Counted from the first letter of the stretch, positions 1-5,735 are shown. The stretch is 5,954 nucleotides of DNA from JBLHKE01 sp047619485 (GCA_047619485.1 JBLHKE010000498.1:1-5954); one strand, 5' to 3'. Numbers and translations: made by a program. Notes: generated by a model from the letters alone, not told the origin.

Positions 1-200
1 AGCATCTCGGTGTGCGTCTTGTAGGCCTTGGCTCCGCACTTCTCTGCGAGTGTGTTGGCGTTTTTCTCAGAGACGTCTGCGACGGCGATCAGGTCGGCGC
101 GCTTGCTCTGGATGAAGGCATCTGCGTAGGCCTGGGCGATGCCGCCGGCTCCGATGAGGCCGAAGTTGACGGGGTATGGGCTGAATGCGTTGGTTGTCAT
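1..200 (-). CDS. Gfo/Idh/MocA family oxidoreductase, N-terminal part (runs off window)
   Basis: The reading frame opens with ATG at 200-198 and stays open to the window edge, giving 66 complete residues of what is normally a 330-400-residue protein. Residues 12-28 read as the first beta strand and dinucleotide-binding turn of a Rossmann fold (NFGLIGAGGIAQAYADA, with the GxGxxA pattern). They are followed by a second strand, LIAVADVSEKNA, whose Asp after the strand is the usual ribose-binding position, and by AEKCGAKAYKTHTEM, typical of the Gfo/Idh/MocA family. These enzymes oxidise or reduce sugars, cyclitols or nucleotide sugars with NAD(P) in the cytoplasm. It is the third gene of a minus-strand operon, 18 bp after the aminotransferase stop, which suggests it makes the keto-sugar that the aminotransferase uses. 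No Shine-Dalgarno is visible before the ATG (it is preceded by GAACCGAACC). The substrate cannot be read from this fragment, because the C-terminal domain lies outside. Confidence 0.88.
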   Translation of the reverse strand, partial: MTTNAFSPYPVNFGLIGAGGIAQAYADAFIQSKRADLIAVADVSEKNANTLAEKCGAKAYKTHTEM

Positions 201-218
201 GGTTCGGTTCTGTTTGTG

Positions 219-1454
219 TTAGAGTTGCGAAGTTGCCCAGCGGATAGCGTCGGCGATGTAATCTATATGCTCGTCGGTGTATTTCTCGTTCCAGGGGAGC
301 ACTAGGACGCCCTTGAGGGCTTCGAGCGTGCCTGGGAATAGTTCGTCGGAGTAGTCGACGGCTTCCTCGCTTGCGAGGTTGAACGGGAATCGGCTGGTCC
401 CGAGAGTTACCTGGTCGGCGAAGACCTTGCAGCGGAACGCTGGCTTCTGGATGTAGCGCGGCGCGGAGAAAATTCCCCACTCACGCAGGAGTGCGCCCAT
501 CCGAGGCGCGCCCTCTGGATGCTTTTCGGTGTCGATGTGCAGGCAGTATTTCCAGTAGGAGTGTTCGCTGTGGTCTTCGATCGCTGGGACGGAGATACCC
601 GGGATATCGAAGATCATCCCACTGAGTTTTGCGGCGGTCGCACGGCGAGAATCGACGACACCCTGGAGTTTGTCGAGCTGCGCGAGGGCGACAGCCCCTT
701 GAAGTTCGCACATGCGGTAGTTGAGCGCATTGAAGTAGTGATCCGGATTCTCGTCGCCGTAGCCCCATGCTTTGTTGACGAATAGGAAGCTCTGGCGGGC
801 GTGTTCCGGGTTGTTGGTAACGACCAGGCCGCCTTCACCGGTGGTGATGTGTTTGCCCTGCTGCAATGAGAAGCAGCCGACGTCTCCGATGGTGCCGACC
901 TGGCGGCCCTTGTATTCGCCGAGGAACGCCTGCGCGCAGTCTTCGACAACGATGATGTCGTGCTTGCGAGCGAGTTCCATGATCTCGTCCATCTCGCATG
1001 GGATTCCGAAGAGGTGGGTGACGATGATTCCTTTGGTGCGTGGCGTGATGCGTGCCTCGATGGTCTCGGCGGTGACGTTGTAGGTGTTGGGATCGACGTC
1101 GGCGAACACCGGGATGCCGCCTTGGAAAAGAATCGGGCTGAGCGCGCCCATGTCGGTGATCGAGGTGGTGATGACCTCATCGCCGGGCTCGAGGCCGAAG
1201 CAGGAGTAGGCGACGTGGAGCGCGCTGGTGCCTGACGAGGTGGCGTAGCAGAACTTGGCTCCGACCATGTCAGCGAACTTCGACTCCAGTGACTTGGTGA
1301 ATTCACCCTTGGTGCTGGTGAGGGTTCCGCTGAGGATCGCCTTGCTGACCATGTCGATCTCCTCCTGTCCGAGTGTGCGGCCAGAACTGTCCTGGTCTGA
1401 TGGCAGGCTGATTTGTTTGGCGGGCTTTTCGATGCTTGCGATTGCTTGGCTCAT
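219..1454 (-). CDS. DegT/DnrJ/EryC1/StrS family PLP-dependent aminotransferase
   Basis: This 411-residue protein is a normal length for the sugar aminotransferase family. These fold-type I enzymes move an amino group, usually from glutamate or glutamine, to a keto-sugar or keto-cyclitol. Visible landmarks are the phosphate-binding SSGTSALH (residues 73-80), GDEVITTSITDMG (91-103), PVFADVDPNTYN (115-126), the cofactor-ring Asp in VVEDCAQAFLG (169-179, Asp172) and SLQQGKHITTGEGG (196-209), in which Lys201 should form the Schiff base. The C-terminal small domain ends normally. The first ~25 residues are a polar extension before the usual GRTLGQEEIDMV start of the fold. ATG at 1454-1452 is chosen because it is the most upstream start, 15 bp after the glycosyltransferase stop; the sequence before it (AGCAGAAGAAA) gives at best a weak ribosome site. 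Together with the adjoining oxidoreductase it suggests amino-sugar or amino-cyclitol synthesis. The exact substrate is unknown; a PLP-dependent dehydratase is less likely because the Schiff-base Lys is present. Confidence 0.95.
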   Translation of the reverse strand: MSQAIASIEKPAKQISLPSDQDSSGRTLGQEEIDMVSKAILSGTLTSTKGEFTKSLESKFADMVGAKFCYATSSGTSALHVAYSCFGLEPGDEVITTSITDMGALSPILFQGGIPVFADVDPNTYNVTAETIEARITPRTKGIIVTHLFGIPCEMDEIMELARKHDIIVVEDCAQAFLGEYKGRQVGTIGDVGCFSLQQGKHITTGEGGLVVTNNPEHARQSFLFVNKAWGYGDENPDHYFNALNYRMCELQGAVALAQLDKLQGVVDSRRATAAKLSGMIFDIPGISVPAIEDHSEHSYWKYCLHIDTEKHPEGAPRMGALLREWGIFSAPRYIQKPAFRCKVFADQVTLGTSRFPFNLASEEAVDYSDELFPGTLEALKGVLVLPWNEKYTDEHIDYIADAIRWATSQL

Positions 1455-1469
1455 TTTCTTCTGCTGTTT

Positions 1470-2600
1470 TTAGGTGTTGCTTGTTTGGTCCTGGTGGCGG
1501 TGAATAGTCGTCCCCAGGTGGAAAATTTCTTCGAAGTAGCGTTTGTTCTGCATCGACAGGAAGCCGAGCGAGAGTAGCTGGATTGAGACGATCAGGAGGC
1601 CTCCGCTTAAGAAGAACACGCCGCCGTGATCGGCGTAGCTACTCTGGATCGTTGCCCATATCACTTCGAGAGCGCCTGCTGTGTTGGCTTCCAGCGCATG
1701 CAGGAAACAGTGGATGATGACTGCGATTCCAAGGCCGATCGAAGTTATGAAAAGCAGGAATCCTGGGATGAAGAAGAACAGGAATGGCCGGAAAACGAAA
1801 CCGCTGAAAAGAATAGCGAGCGTCTGCCACGGAACGTTCAGGCTGGACTTGCGACTGTTGGCTGCTTCTTTGTCGTCTTCTTCCTCGTCGGTCGTGTCCC
1901 ATTCGAGCTGAGCCGGGATCTCGGCGATCCGGGCGCGGAGAAGGATCGCCTTGTAGATGATCTCGGGGTTTACGTCCATGCCCTTGGACTTAAGATTAAG
2001 TCGCTGAAGAAACTCCACATCGTAGGCTCTCACCATGCCAGTGAAGGTGTGGATGTTCTCTGGCGAAACTTTGTTGAGGAATTTGTTGGAGTACTTACTG
2101 AGGACGCGGCGCAGCCAAGGGACGTTTTTGACGCTGCCGCCCTCCATGTAAGGGGAGGCGATGACGACGTGGCTCTGGGTCTCGCGGAGCTTGTTGAGCA
2201 GGCGTTCAATGTGATCGGGGGTGTAGCTGAGATCGATATCCAGCGTGACGCAATACTTGCCCTTGCAGTTGCGGAAGCCGGTCTTGAGGGCTTCGCAGAG
2301 CCCCATGTTGATCGGGTGATGGATGGCGGTGACCTCAGGGATTACCGCGGCGGCACGGTTGGCGATCTCGGCGGTCGCGTCCTTGCTGCCGTCGTTGACT
2401 AGGAGAATTTCCCAGCGGTAGTCGTGCTCCAATCCAGCCATGTAGTCGCAGAGCTTGGCGAGATTCACTTCGAGGAGGATTTCTTCGTTGTAGGCGGCAA
2501 CGACGATGCTCACTAGCGGGCGATTATCACTTCGCGCTCTAGTCCCAGCGGCTTCGGCGGCCGGTGATTCTTTGAATCTCTCCTTTTGGCTAATTGACAT
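1470..2600 (-). CDS. Family 2 glycosyltransferase with C-terminal membrane helices (polyprenyl-phosphate glycosyltransferase-like)
   Basis: This 376-residue protein begins with a polar ~28-residue tail, then a GT-A catalytic domain: VSIVVAAYNEE (30-40), the nucleotide-binding strand ILLVNDGSKDAT (65-76), HHPINMGLCEAL (94-105), and the metal/nucleotide site LDIDLSYTPD (120-129). SKGMDVNPEIIYKA (205-218) resembles the equivalent region of DPM1/GtrB/ArnC-type enzymes, which transfer sugars to dolichyl or undecaprenyl phosphate. A very acidic linker (TTDEEEDDKEA, 236-247) follows. Next come a hydrophobic block at about 261-303 (an interfacial segment plus a transmembrane helix, with Arg271-Pro272 between) and a last helix at about 328-350, then a short polar tail. 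It should act on the cytoplasmic face of the inner membrane. It is first in the operon with the aminotransferase and oxidoreductase, so the amino sugar they make could be its donor. ATG at 2600-2598 is the only sensible start; an AAAGG directly abuts it, too close to be a normal ribosome site. Acceptor and sugar are not determinable. Confidence 0.92.
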   Translation of the reverse strand: MSISQKERFKESPAAEAAGTRARSDNRPLVSIVVAAYNEEILLEVNLAKLCDYMAGLEHDYRWEILLVNDGSKDATAEIANRAAAVIPEVTAIHHPINMGLCEALKTGFRNCKGKYCVTLDIDLSYTPDHIERLLNKLRETQSHVVIASPYMEGGSVKNVPWLRRVLSKYSNKFLNKVSPENIHTFTGMVRAYDVEFLQRLNLKSKGMDVNPEIIYKAILLRARIAEIPAQLEWDTTDEEEDDKEAANSRKSSLNVPWQTLAILFSGFVFRPFLFFFIPGFLLFITSIGLGIAVIIHCFLHALEANTAGALEVIWATIQSSYADHGGVFFLSGGLLIVSIQLLSLGFLSMQNKRYFEEIFHLGTTIHRHQDQTSNT

Positions 2601-2603
2601 CCT

Positions 2604-2639
2604 TTATAGAAACGCCTCTAAAGTATGGTAATATTTCAT
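2604..2639 (-). other. Possible 11-codon leader ORF ahead of the glycosyltransferase
   Basis: ATG at 2639-2637 opens a short frame reading MKYYHTLEAFL and ending in TAA at 2606-2604. It is in frame with the glycosyltransferase and separated from its ATG only by the codon AGG. The predicted transcription start of the promoter at 2648-2676 falls at or 1-2 nt before this ATG, so it could be translated as a leaderless mRNA and then pass ribosomes on by restarting at the next ATG. That would also fit the lack of a normally spaced ribosome site in front of the glycosyltransferase. An ORF this short can arise by chance. Confidence 0.25.
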
Positions 2640-2647
2640 AAATACTA

Positions 2648-2676
2648 GTTATAATCAGGAAATGTTATAATTTCAA
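2648..2676 (-). promoter_or_regulatory. Sigma70-like promoter for the glycosyltransferase operon
   Basis: Read on the minus strand, TTGAAA (2676-2671) is followed after exactly 17 bp by TATAAC (2653-2648). Each hexamer matches the sigma70 consensus at 5 of 6 positions. The sequence upstream of the -35 box is A/T-rich, like an UP element. Transcription would begin near 2641-2639, about 40 nt before the glycosyltransferase ATG. This is a motif-based prediction. Confidence 0.6.
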
Positions 2677-2957
2677 TAAATAGCTGTATTTTTCGATAAT
2701 ATTCTCAGGGAATATTTTAAAATTGCGAATCGACCGTAACAGGGTGGGCGTGGGCAGATGTTCTCTGGGGCCGCGATGTCGCTGAGCTTCTTGGATTCCG
2801 TCCAGTTGGAGAGGTTGGGGACAGTGAAGACGGTGACGCAGGCGTGCACCATGCCGGGGCGGCTGCGGAGCTTGGTGGCTTGCACGATTTCTTCTCGGAG
2901 TGCGGTTTTGTTCTTTGACGAGTTCTGTTCTAGTCGTTGGTTGATGTGGGCGGACAT
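2673..2957 (-). CDS. Doubtful small ORF or gene remnant, unknown function
   Basis: The minus strand is open from 3137 down to a TGA at 2675-2673. The first ATG lies at 2957-2955 (94 residues); a TTG at 3056-3054 would give 127. The translation is soluble-looking and evenly composed, with a helical charged stretch (SAHINQRLEQ, KTALREEIVQATKLRS) followed by a hydrophobic strand, HACVTVFTV. The other minus-strand frame across the same DNA is Arg/Pro/His-rich, as the shadow of a coding frame would be. I do not recognise the protein. The last ~20 codons run into the AT-rich island and the stop overlaps the -35 box of the operon promoter, so the natural end may have been lost. No ribosome site precedes the ATG. 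Third-position bases are shared with the opposing plus frame, so codon bias cannot decide between the strands. It may be a small gene, a remnant, or nothing. Confidence 0.25.
   Translation of the reverse strand: MSAHINQRLEQNSSKNKTALREEIVQATKLRSRPGMVHACVTVFTVPNLSNWTESKKLSDIAAPENICPRPPCYGRFAILKYSLRILSKNTAIY
2698..2716. repeat. Inverted repeat AATATTC-5-GAATATT
   Basis: A perfect 7-bp inverted repeat is separated by TCAGG. It lies about 20 bp upstream of the -35 box of the leftward promoter, a position where an activator or a repressor could bind. No U-tract follows it on either strand, so a Rho-independent terminator is unlikely. The repeat consists mostly of A and T within an A/T-rich stretch, so chance is a real possibility. 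Confidence 0.35.
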
Positions 2958-3003
2958 TTGGACCGAGTCGTCGGTGGCGATTATTTCTTCTTTTTTGAGT
3001 AGG

Positions 3004-3025
3004 GCTTGCAAGCAGGGATGCTTGC
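3004..3025. promoter_or_regulatory. Palindrome cluster at the helicase start (operator-like)
   Basis: GCTTGCAAGC at 3004-3013 is a perfect 10-bp palindrome. GCAAGCA (3008-3014) also pairs with TGCTTGC (3019-3025) across a GGGA loop, and GCTTGC is repeated directly 16 bp apart (3004-3009 and 3020-3025). This sits on or just before the likely helicase start codons. It could be an operator or an mRNA hairpin masking the start. No function is shown by the sequence alone. Confidence 0.35.
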
Positions 3026-5520
3026 GCCACGGTTTGCCTCTGGTTAAGTTGCACAAAATATCCCTTCCTGACGGGTCATCCTTGGATGGCGTCCTTGATG
3101 CGTTTTTGGAATATGCACTAGGAGAGGGGCTCGAACTCTATGGGCATCAGGAGGAGGCGATCCTCGAGGTGTTCGCCGGGAAGAACGTGATCTTGAATAC
3201 GCCGACCGGTTCGGGGAAATCGCTGGTTGCCTTAGCGATGCAATACCGGGCTCTCTGCCTAGGCCGTCGGTCGTTTTACACGGTTCCTGTGAAGGCGCTG
3301 GCGAACGAGAAATTTCTCTCGTTGTGCCGGGTGTTTGGTTCGGAGGAAGTGGGGATGATGACGGGTGATGCGACGGTGAATCGTGAGGCTTCGATCATTT
3401 GTTGCACGGCTGAGATCCTTGCGAACTTAGCGCTGCGTGACGGTTCGTTCGCCGCGGTGGATGATGTGATCATGGACGAGTTCCACTACTATTCGGATCA
3501 CTCGCGCGGTTCTGCCTGGCAGGTGCCGTTGTTGACCTTGCCCCAATCTCGCTTCTTGCTGATGTCGGCGACACTCGGCGATACCGAGTTGTTTGAGAAA
3601 GGGCTTACCGAATTGACGGGAGTGGACACCGCTCTGGTGAAATCGGAGGAACGTCCTGTGCCGCTGGAGTTCGAGTATCGGGAGACGCCGCTCGAGGAAA
3701 CGATCTTGGAGTTAGTAGAGAAGAATCGTGCGCCGGTATACTTGGTGCATTTTACACAGCGTGCCTGCGCGGTTAGTTCGCAGAATCTTCTTTCCTCGAA
3801 TTTCTGTTCGAAAGAGGAGAAGCGCGAGATCAGTGTGGCTCTGCAGGATGCGAATTTTCGCAGTCCTTACGGCAAAGAGGTGAACAAGCTGCTGCGGCAT
3901 GGGATTGGGATTCACCACGCTGGTCTACTGCCAAAGTATCGGGTTCTGGTGGAAAAACTGACCCAGCGGGGACTTCTAAAAGTCATCTGTGGAACGGATA
4001 CGCTGGGGGTCGGCGTGAATGTGCCGATCCGGACGGTGTTGTTCACGCAGCTTTGCAAATTCGATGGCAAAGGAACCCGGATCCTGACGGTGCGGGACTT
4101 TAAACAGATCTGTGGTCGGGCTGGTCGGCGCGGGTTTGACACGGTGGGCTATGTGGCTGCACAAGCGCCCGAGCACGTGATCGCTAACCTCAAGCTCGCG
4201 GCGAAGGCTTCGGGGCAGCAAGGGAAGAAGGGCAAGTTTGTGAAGAAGAAGGCGCCCGAGAGGGGCTTCATCGCCTGGGATGAGGAGACGTTTGTGAAGT
4301 TGCAGAGCTCGCCGCCTGAAAAACTGAGTTCGAGCTTCAAGATGCAGCACAGCCTGCTGTTGAACGTGCTCGGGCGGAATGGGGAGGATGGGTGTGCTGC
4401 CCTGAAACAGTTGATCGAGGACTCGCATGAGACACCGGCCGGGAAGTCGCGCCTCAAGCGTGAGGCGTTTGGGATGTTCCGCAACCTAGTGCGGGCGGAT
4501 GTCCTTGAAATCATTCCGGTCGCAGAGCGGACCGGGCCGGTCAAGGTCGGGTTGCACGTCGATCTGCAGGAAGATTTTTCTCTGAACCATGCGCTGGGAA
4601 TTTATTTGTTGGATACGATCCCGCTGTTGGATGCAGAGGCGGCTGACTACGCGCTGAACCTGATCTCACTGATCGAGGCGATCTTAGAGAACCCGATGGC
4701 GGTATTGCTGAAGCAGGTGGATGCGCTCAAGACTGAGTTGATGGCGGAGATGAAGCGTGATGGGGTCGAGTATGAGGAGAGGATCGAGCGGCTCGAGGAG
4801 GTCGAGTGGCCGAAGCCTGGATCGGATTTTATCTACTCGACCTTCAACGCGTTCATCGACCATCACCAGTGGGTGGGGGAGGACAGCATCAAGCCGAAGT
4901 GCATCGCGCGGGAGATTCTCGAGAGCTATTCTTCATTCGACGATTACGTCCGTACATACAAACTCGAACGCAGCGAGGGAGTGCTACTGCGGCATCTATC
5001 TGAGGTGTTCAAGGTGCTGGCGCAGACTGTGCCTTTGGGGGCTCGGACGGAGGAAGTCGAGGAGGCCGAACTGTTCTTCCTCGAGATGTTAAAAGGGGTG
5101 GATACCAGCTTGATCGAGGAATGGGAGCGGTTGCGCCATCCGGAAACCGTTGCCGATGCGGTTGAGATTGAGGTGCCTCGGGCGTTGCCACTGACACGAA
5201 ATAAGGAAGCGTTCTTGCGGCTTGTGCGTCATGATGTGTTCGCTGTCCTCAAGCGCATGGCAGCACGTGATTGCGCAGAGTTTGAGGTGGAATTGGCGGA
5301 GTATCTTGAGGGGCACTCGGCGATCAGGTTGGATCCAGAAGCGCGCAACAAGCGTTGGACGATCGTGGAAGAGAAGGACGGGGAGTGGTTGGTTGAGCAG
5401 GTGCTGGTGGATCCAGATCAGTTGAACGACTGGGCGGTGATGTTCACGGTTGACTTGGCGGCGTCAGATCAGGCGGGCGAGGTCGTTATGCGGGTTTCGG
5501 GGGTCGATTTTCGAGAGTGA
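3022..5520 (+). CDS. Ski2-like DExH-box helicase with C-terminal DUF3516 region
   Basis: About 832 residues, a superfamily 2 ATP-dependent nucleic-acid helicase of the Ski2/Mtr4-like type, probably acting on RNA in the cytoplasm. Counting from 3022, motifs run in order: ELYGHQEEA (39-47), Walker A TPTGSGKS (60-67), TVPVKALANEK (87-97), TGDATVN (114-120), TAEILAN (129-135), the DEFH box (152-155), MSATLGD (181-187), VYLVHFTQ (239-246), HHAGLLPKYR (298-307), CGTDTLGVGVNVP (323-335) and QICGRAGRRGFD (362-373). A Lys-rich stretch follows (about 395-411), then ~420 residues matching my memory of DUF3516 proteins, including EYEERIERLEEVEWPKP and the ending VDLAASDQAGEVV. All catalytic motifs are intact. 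The start is uncertain: the frame is open back to ATG 2758, but family members begin close to the core, and the 88 extra residues look unlike this family. TTG 3022 has AGGG 4 nt before it; TTG 3034 and TTG 3049 are alternatives. The role of DUF3516 is unknown; RNA processing or ribosome-related work is a guess. Confidence 0.93.
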   Translation: MRHGLPLVKLHKISLPDGSSLDGVLDAFLEYALGEGLELYGHQEEAILEVFAGKNVILNTPTGSGKSLVALAMQYRALCLGRRSFYTVPVKALANEKFLSLCRVFGSEEVGMMTGDATVNREASIICCTAEILANLALRDGSFAAVDDVIMDEFHYYSDHSRGSAWQVPLLTLPQSRFLLMSATLGDTELFEKGLTELTGVDTALVKSEERPVPLEFEYRETPLEETILELVEKNRAPVYLVHFTQRACAVSSQNLLSSNFCSKEEKREISVALQDANFRSPYGKEVNKLLRHGIGIHHAGLLPKYRVLVEKLTQRGLLKVICGTDTLGVGVNVPIRTVLFTQLCKFDGKGTRILTVRDFKQICGRAGRRGFDTVGYVAAQAPEHVIANLKLAAKASGQQGKKGKFVKKKAPERGFIAWDEETFVKLQSSPPEKLSSSFKMQHSLLLNVLGRNGEDGCAALKQLIEDSHETPAGKSRLKREAFGMFRNLVRADVLEIIPVAERTGPVKVGLHVDLQEDFSLNHALGIYLLDTIPLLDAEAADYALNLISLIEAILENPMAVLLKQVDALKTELMAEMKRDGVEYEERIERLEEVEWPKPGSDFIYSTFNAFIDHHQWVGEDSIKPKCIAREILESYSSFDDYVRTYKLERSEGVLLRHLSEVFKVLAQTVPLGARTEEVEEAELFFLEMLKGVDTSLIEEWERLRHPETVADAVEIEVPRALPLTRNKEAFLRLVRHDVFAVLKRMAARDCAEFEVELAEYLEGHSAIRLDPEARNKRWTIVEEKDGEWLVEQVLVDPDQLNDWAVMFTVDLAASDQAGEVVMRVSGVDFRE

Positions 5521-5538
5521 CAGCGCGGTGGAATCGAC

Positions 5539-5561
5539 GTAGCACGAGTTGCACTCCGTGG
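5539..5561 (+). repeat. REP-like hairpin repeat, left copy (one base deleted)
   Basis: This 23-nt unit reads GTAGCACGAGTTGCACTCCG then TGG. It matches the reverse complement of 5677-5700 at every base except one missing G. The core CACG-AGT/TGC/ACTCCGTG still folds into a hairpin with one bulge. A further GTAGCA/TGCTAC pair (5539-5544 with 5564-5569) could close an outer stem. The copy lies 18 bp after the helicase stop. Confidence 0.75.
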
Positions 5562-5629
5562 GATGCTACTCCGGCACCAACCACTCTCTCGCAATCTCTA
5601 GCCGTCCAAGTTCAAGTCTCTCTTGGGCA

Positions 5630-5645
5630 TTCGGAACGATCCGAA
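5630..5645. repeat. Small hairpin TTCGGA-ACGA-TCCGAA
   Basis: A perfect 6-bp stem with a 4-nt loop lies near the middle of the two REP-like copies and is enclosed by the CTCTAGC/GCTAGAG pair (5596-5602, 5647-5653). It may be part of the same composite element. No T-tract follows on either strand, so it is not an obvious terminator. Confidence 0.45.
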
Positions 5646-5676
5646 AGCTAGAGCGTCCAAGGAGCCGCGCTGCGAT

Positions 5677-5700
5677 CCACGGAGTGCAACTCCGTGCTAC
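5677..5700 (-). repeat. REP-like hairpin repeat, right copy (intact palindrome)
   Basis: The 24-nt unit contains a perfect 8-bp stem with a 3-nt loop, CACGGAGT-GCA-ACTCCGTG (5678-5696), flanked by GCTAC. It is the inverted partner of the unit at 5539-5561, 115 bp away. Paired inverted palindromes between convergent genes are the arrangement expected of REP/BIME elements, which in other bacteria are spread by RAYT (IS200/IS605-like) transposases. No such transposase is in this window. Confidence 0.75.
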
Positions 5701-5735
5701 AGGCGTTTGCCTTCGACGAACTTGAGTGCCCGGCA

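Larger units (their letters stand above)
2601..2740. promoter_or_regulatory. AT-rich regulatory island between the operon and the helicase side
   Basis: About 140 bp is markedly richer in A and T than the coding DNA on both sides, with a sharp change near 2740. Besides the minus-strand promoter it holds two perfect TATAAT boxes on the plus strand (2650-2655 and 2666-2671), neither with a good -35 box 16-18 bp upstream. It also holds an inverted repeat (2698-2716) and the palindrome ATTTTAAAAT (2714-2723). It therefore looks like a divergent control region, but only the leftward promoter is well formed. A plus-strand transcript from here would carry a leader of 340 nt or more if the helicase begins near 3022-3049, or about 80 nt if it begins at 2758. 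Confidence 0.4.
5521..5735. other. Convergent intergenic region rich in inverted repeats
   Basis: This 215-bp gap lies between the 3' ends of the helicase and the small membrane protein gene. No convincing coding frame is seen. It holds a REP-like pair of hairpins (listed separately), TTCGGA-ACGA-TCCGAA (5630-5645), CTCTAGC/GCTAGAG (5596-5602 with 5647-5653), CAGCGCGG (5521-5528) with its complement CCGCGCTG (5665-5672), and a direct GTCCAAG pair (5604-5610, 5655-5661). There is no hairpin followed by a T-run, so no classical terminator for either gene, although the hairpins could protect or end both transcripts. Confidence 0.6.

Noticed and set aside
614..1306. Minus-strand open frame of 230 codons inside the aminotransferase
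   Set aside because: It is the same strand in another frame, rich in Ser, Arg, Thr and Pro as expected of a frame-shifted reading; the aminotransferase frame holds the PLP motifs.
1626..2402. Plus-strand open frame of 258 codons opposite the glycosyltransferase
   Set aside because: The minus strand here carries all expected GT2 motifs; the plus frame reads as a Val/Asp/Glu-rich shadow with no recognisable domain.
2698..2716. Inverted repeat as a terminator for a rightward or leftward transcript
   Set aside because: The stem is made mostly of A and T with no following U-tract, so it would be a weak terminator; an operator or chance is more likely.
2665..3054. Second minus-strand frame of 129 codons upstream of the helicase
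   Set aside because: The translation is extremely rich in Arg, Pro, His and Gln, typical of the shadow of the neighbouring frame.
3976..4428. Minus-strand open frames across the helicase
   Set aside because: They are Arg/Leu/His-rich antisense readings of intact helicase motifs, with no start signal or domain.
5521..5672. CAGCGCGG and CCGCGCTG as outer arms of a single large inverted repeat with the REP-like units
   Set aside because: Their order relative to the repeats is not mirrored (the left arm lies outside its unit, the right arm lies inside), so they do not extend one continuous inverted repeat.
5521..5735. Hairpins after the helicase as a Rho-independent terminator
   Set aside because: None of the stems is followed by a T-run on the transcript strand; the arrangement fits a REP-like element better.
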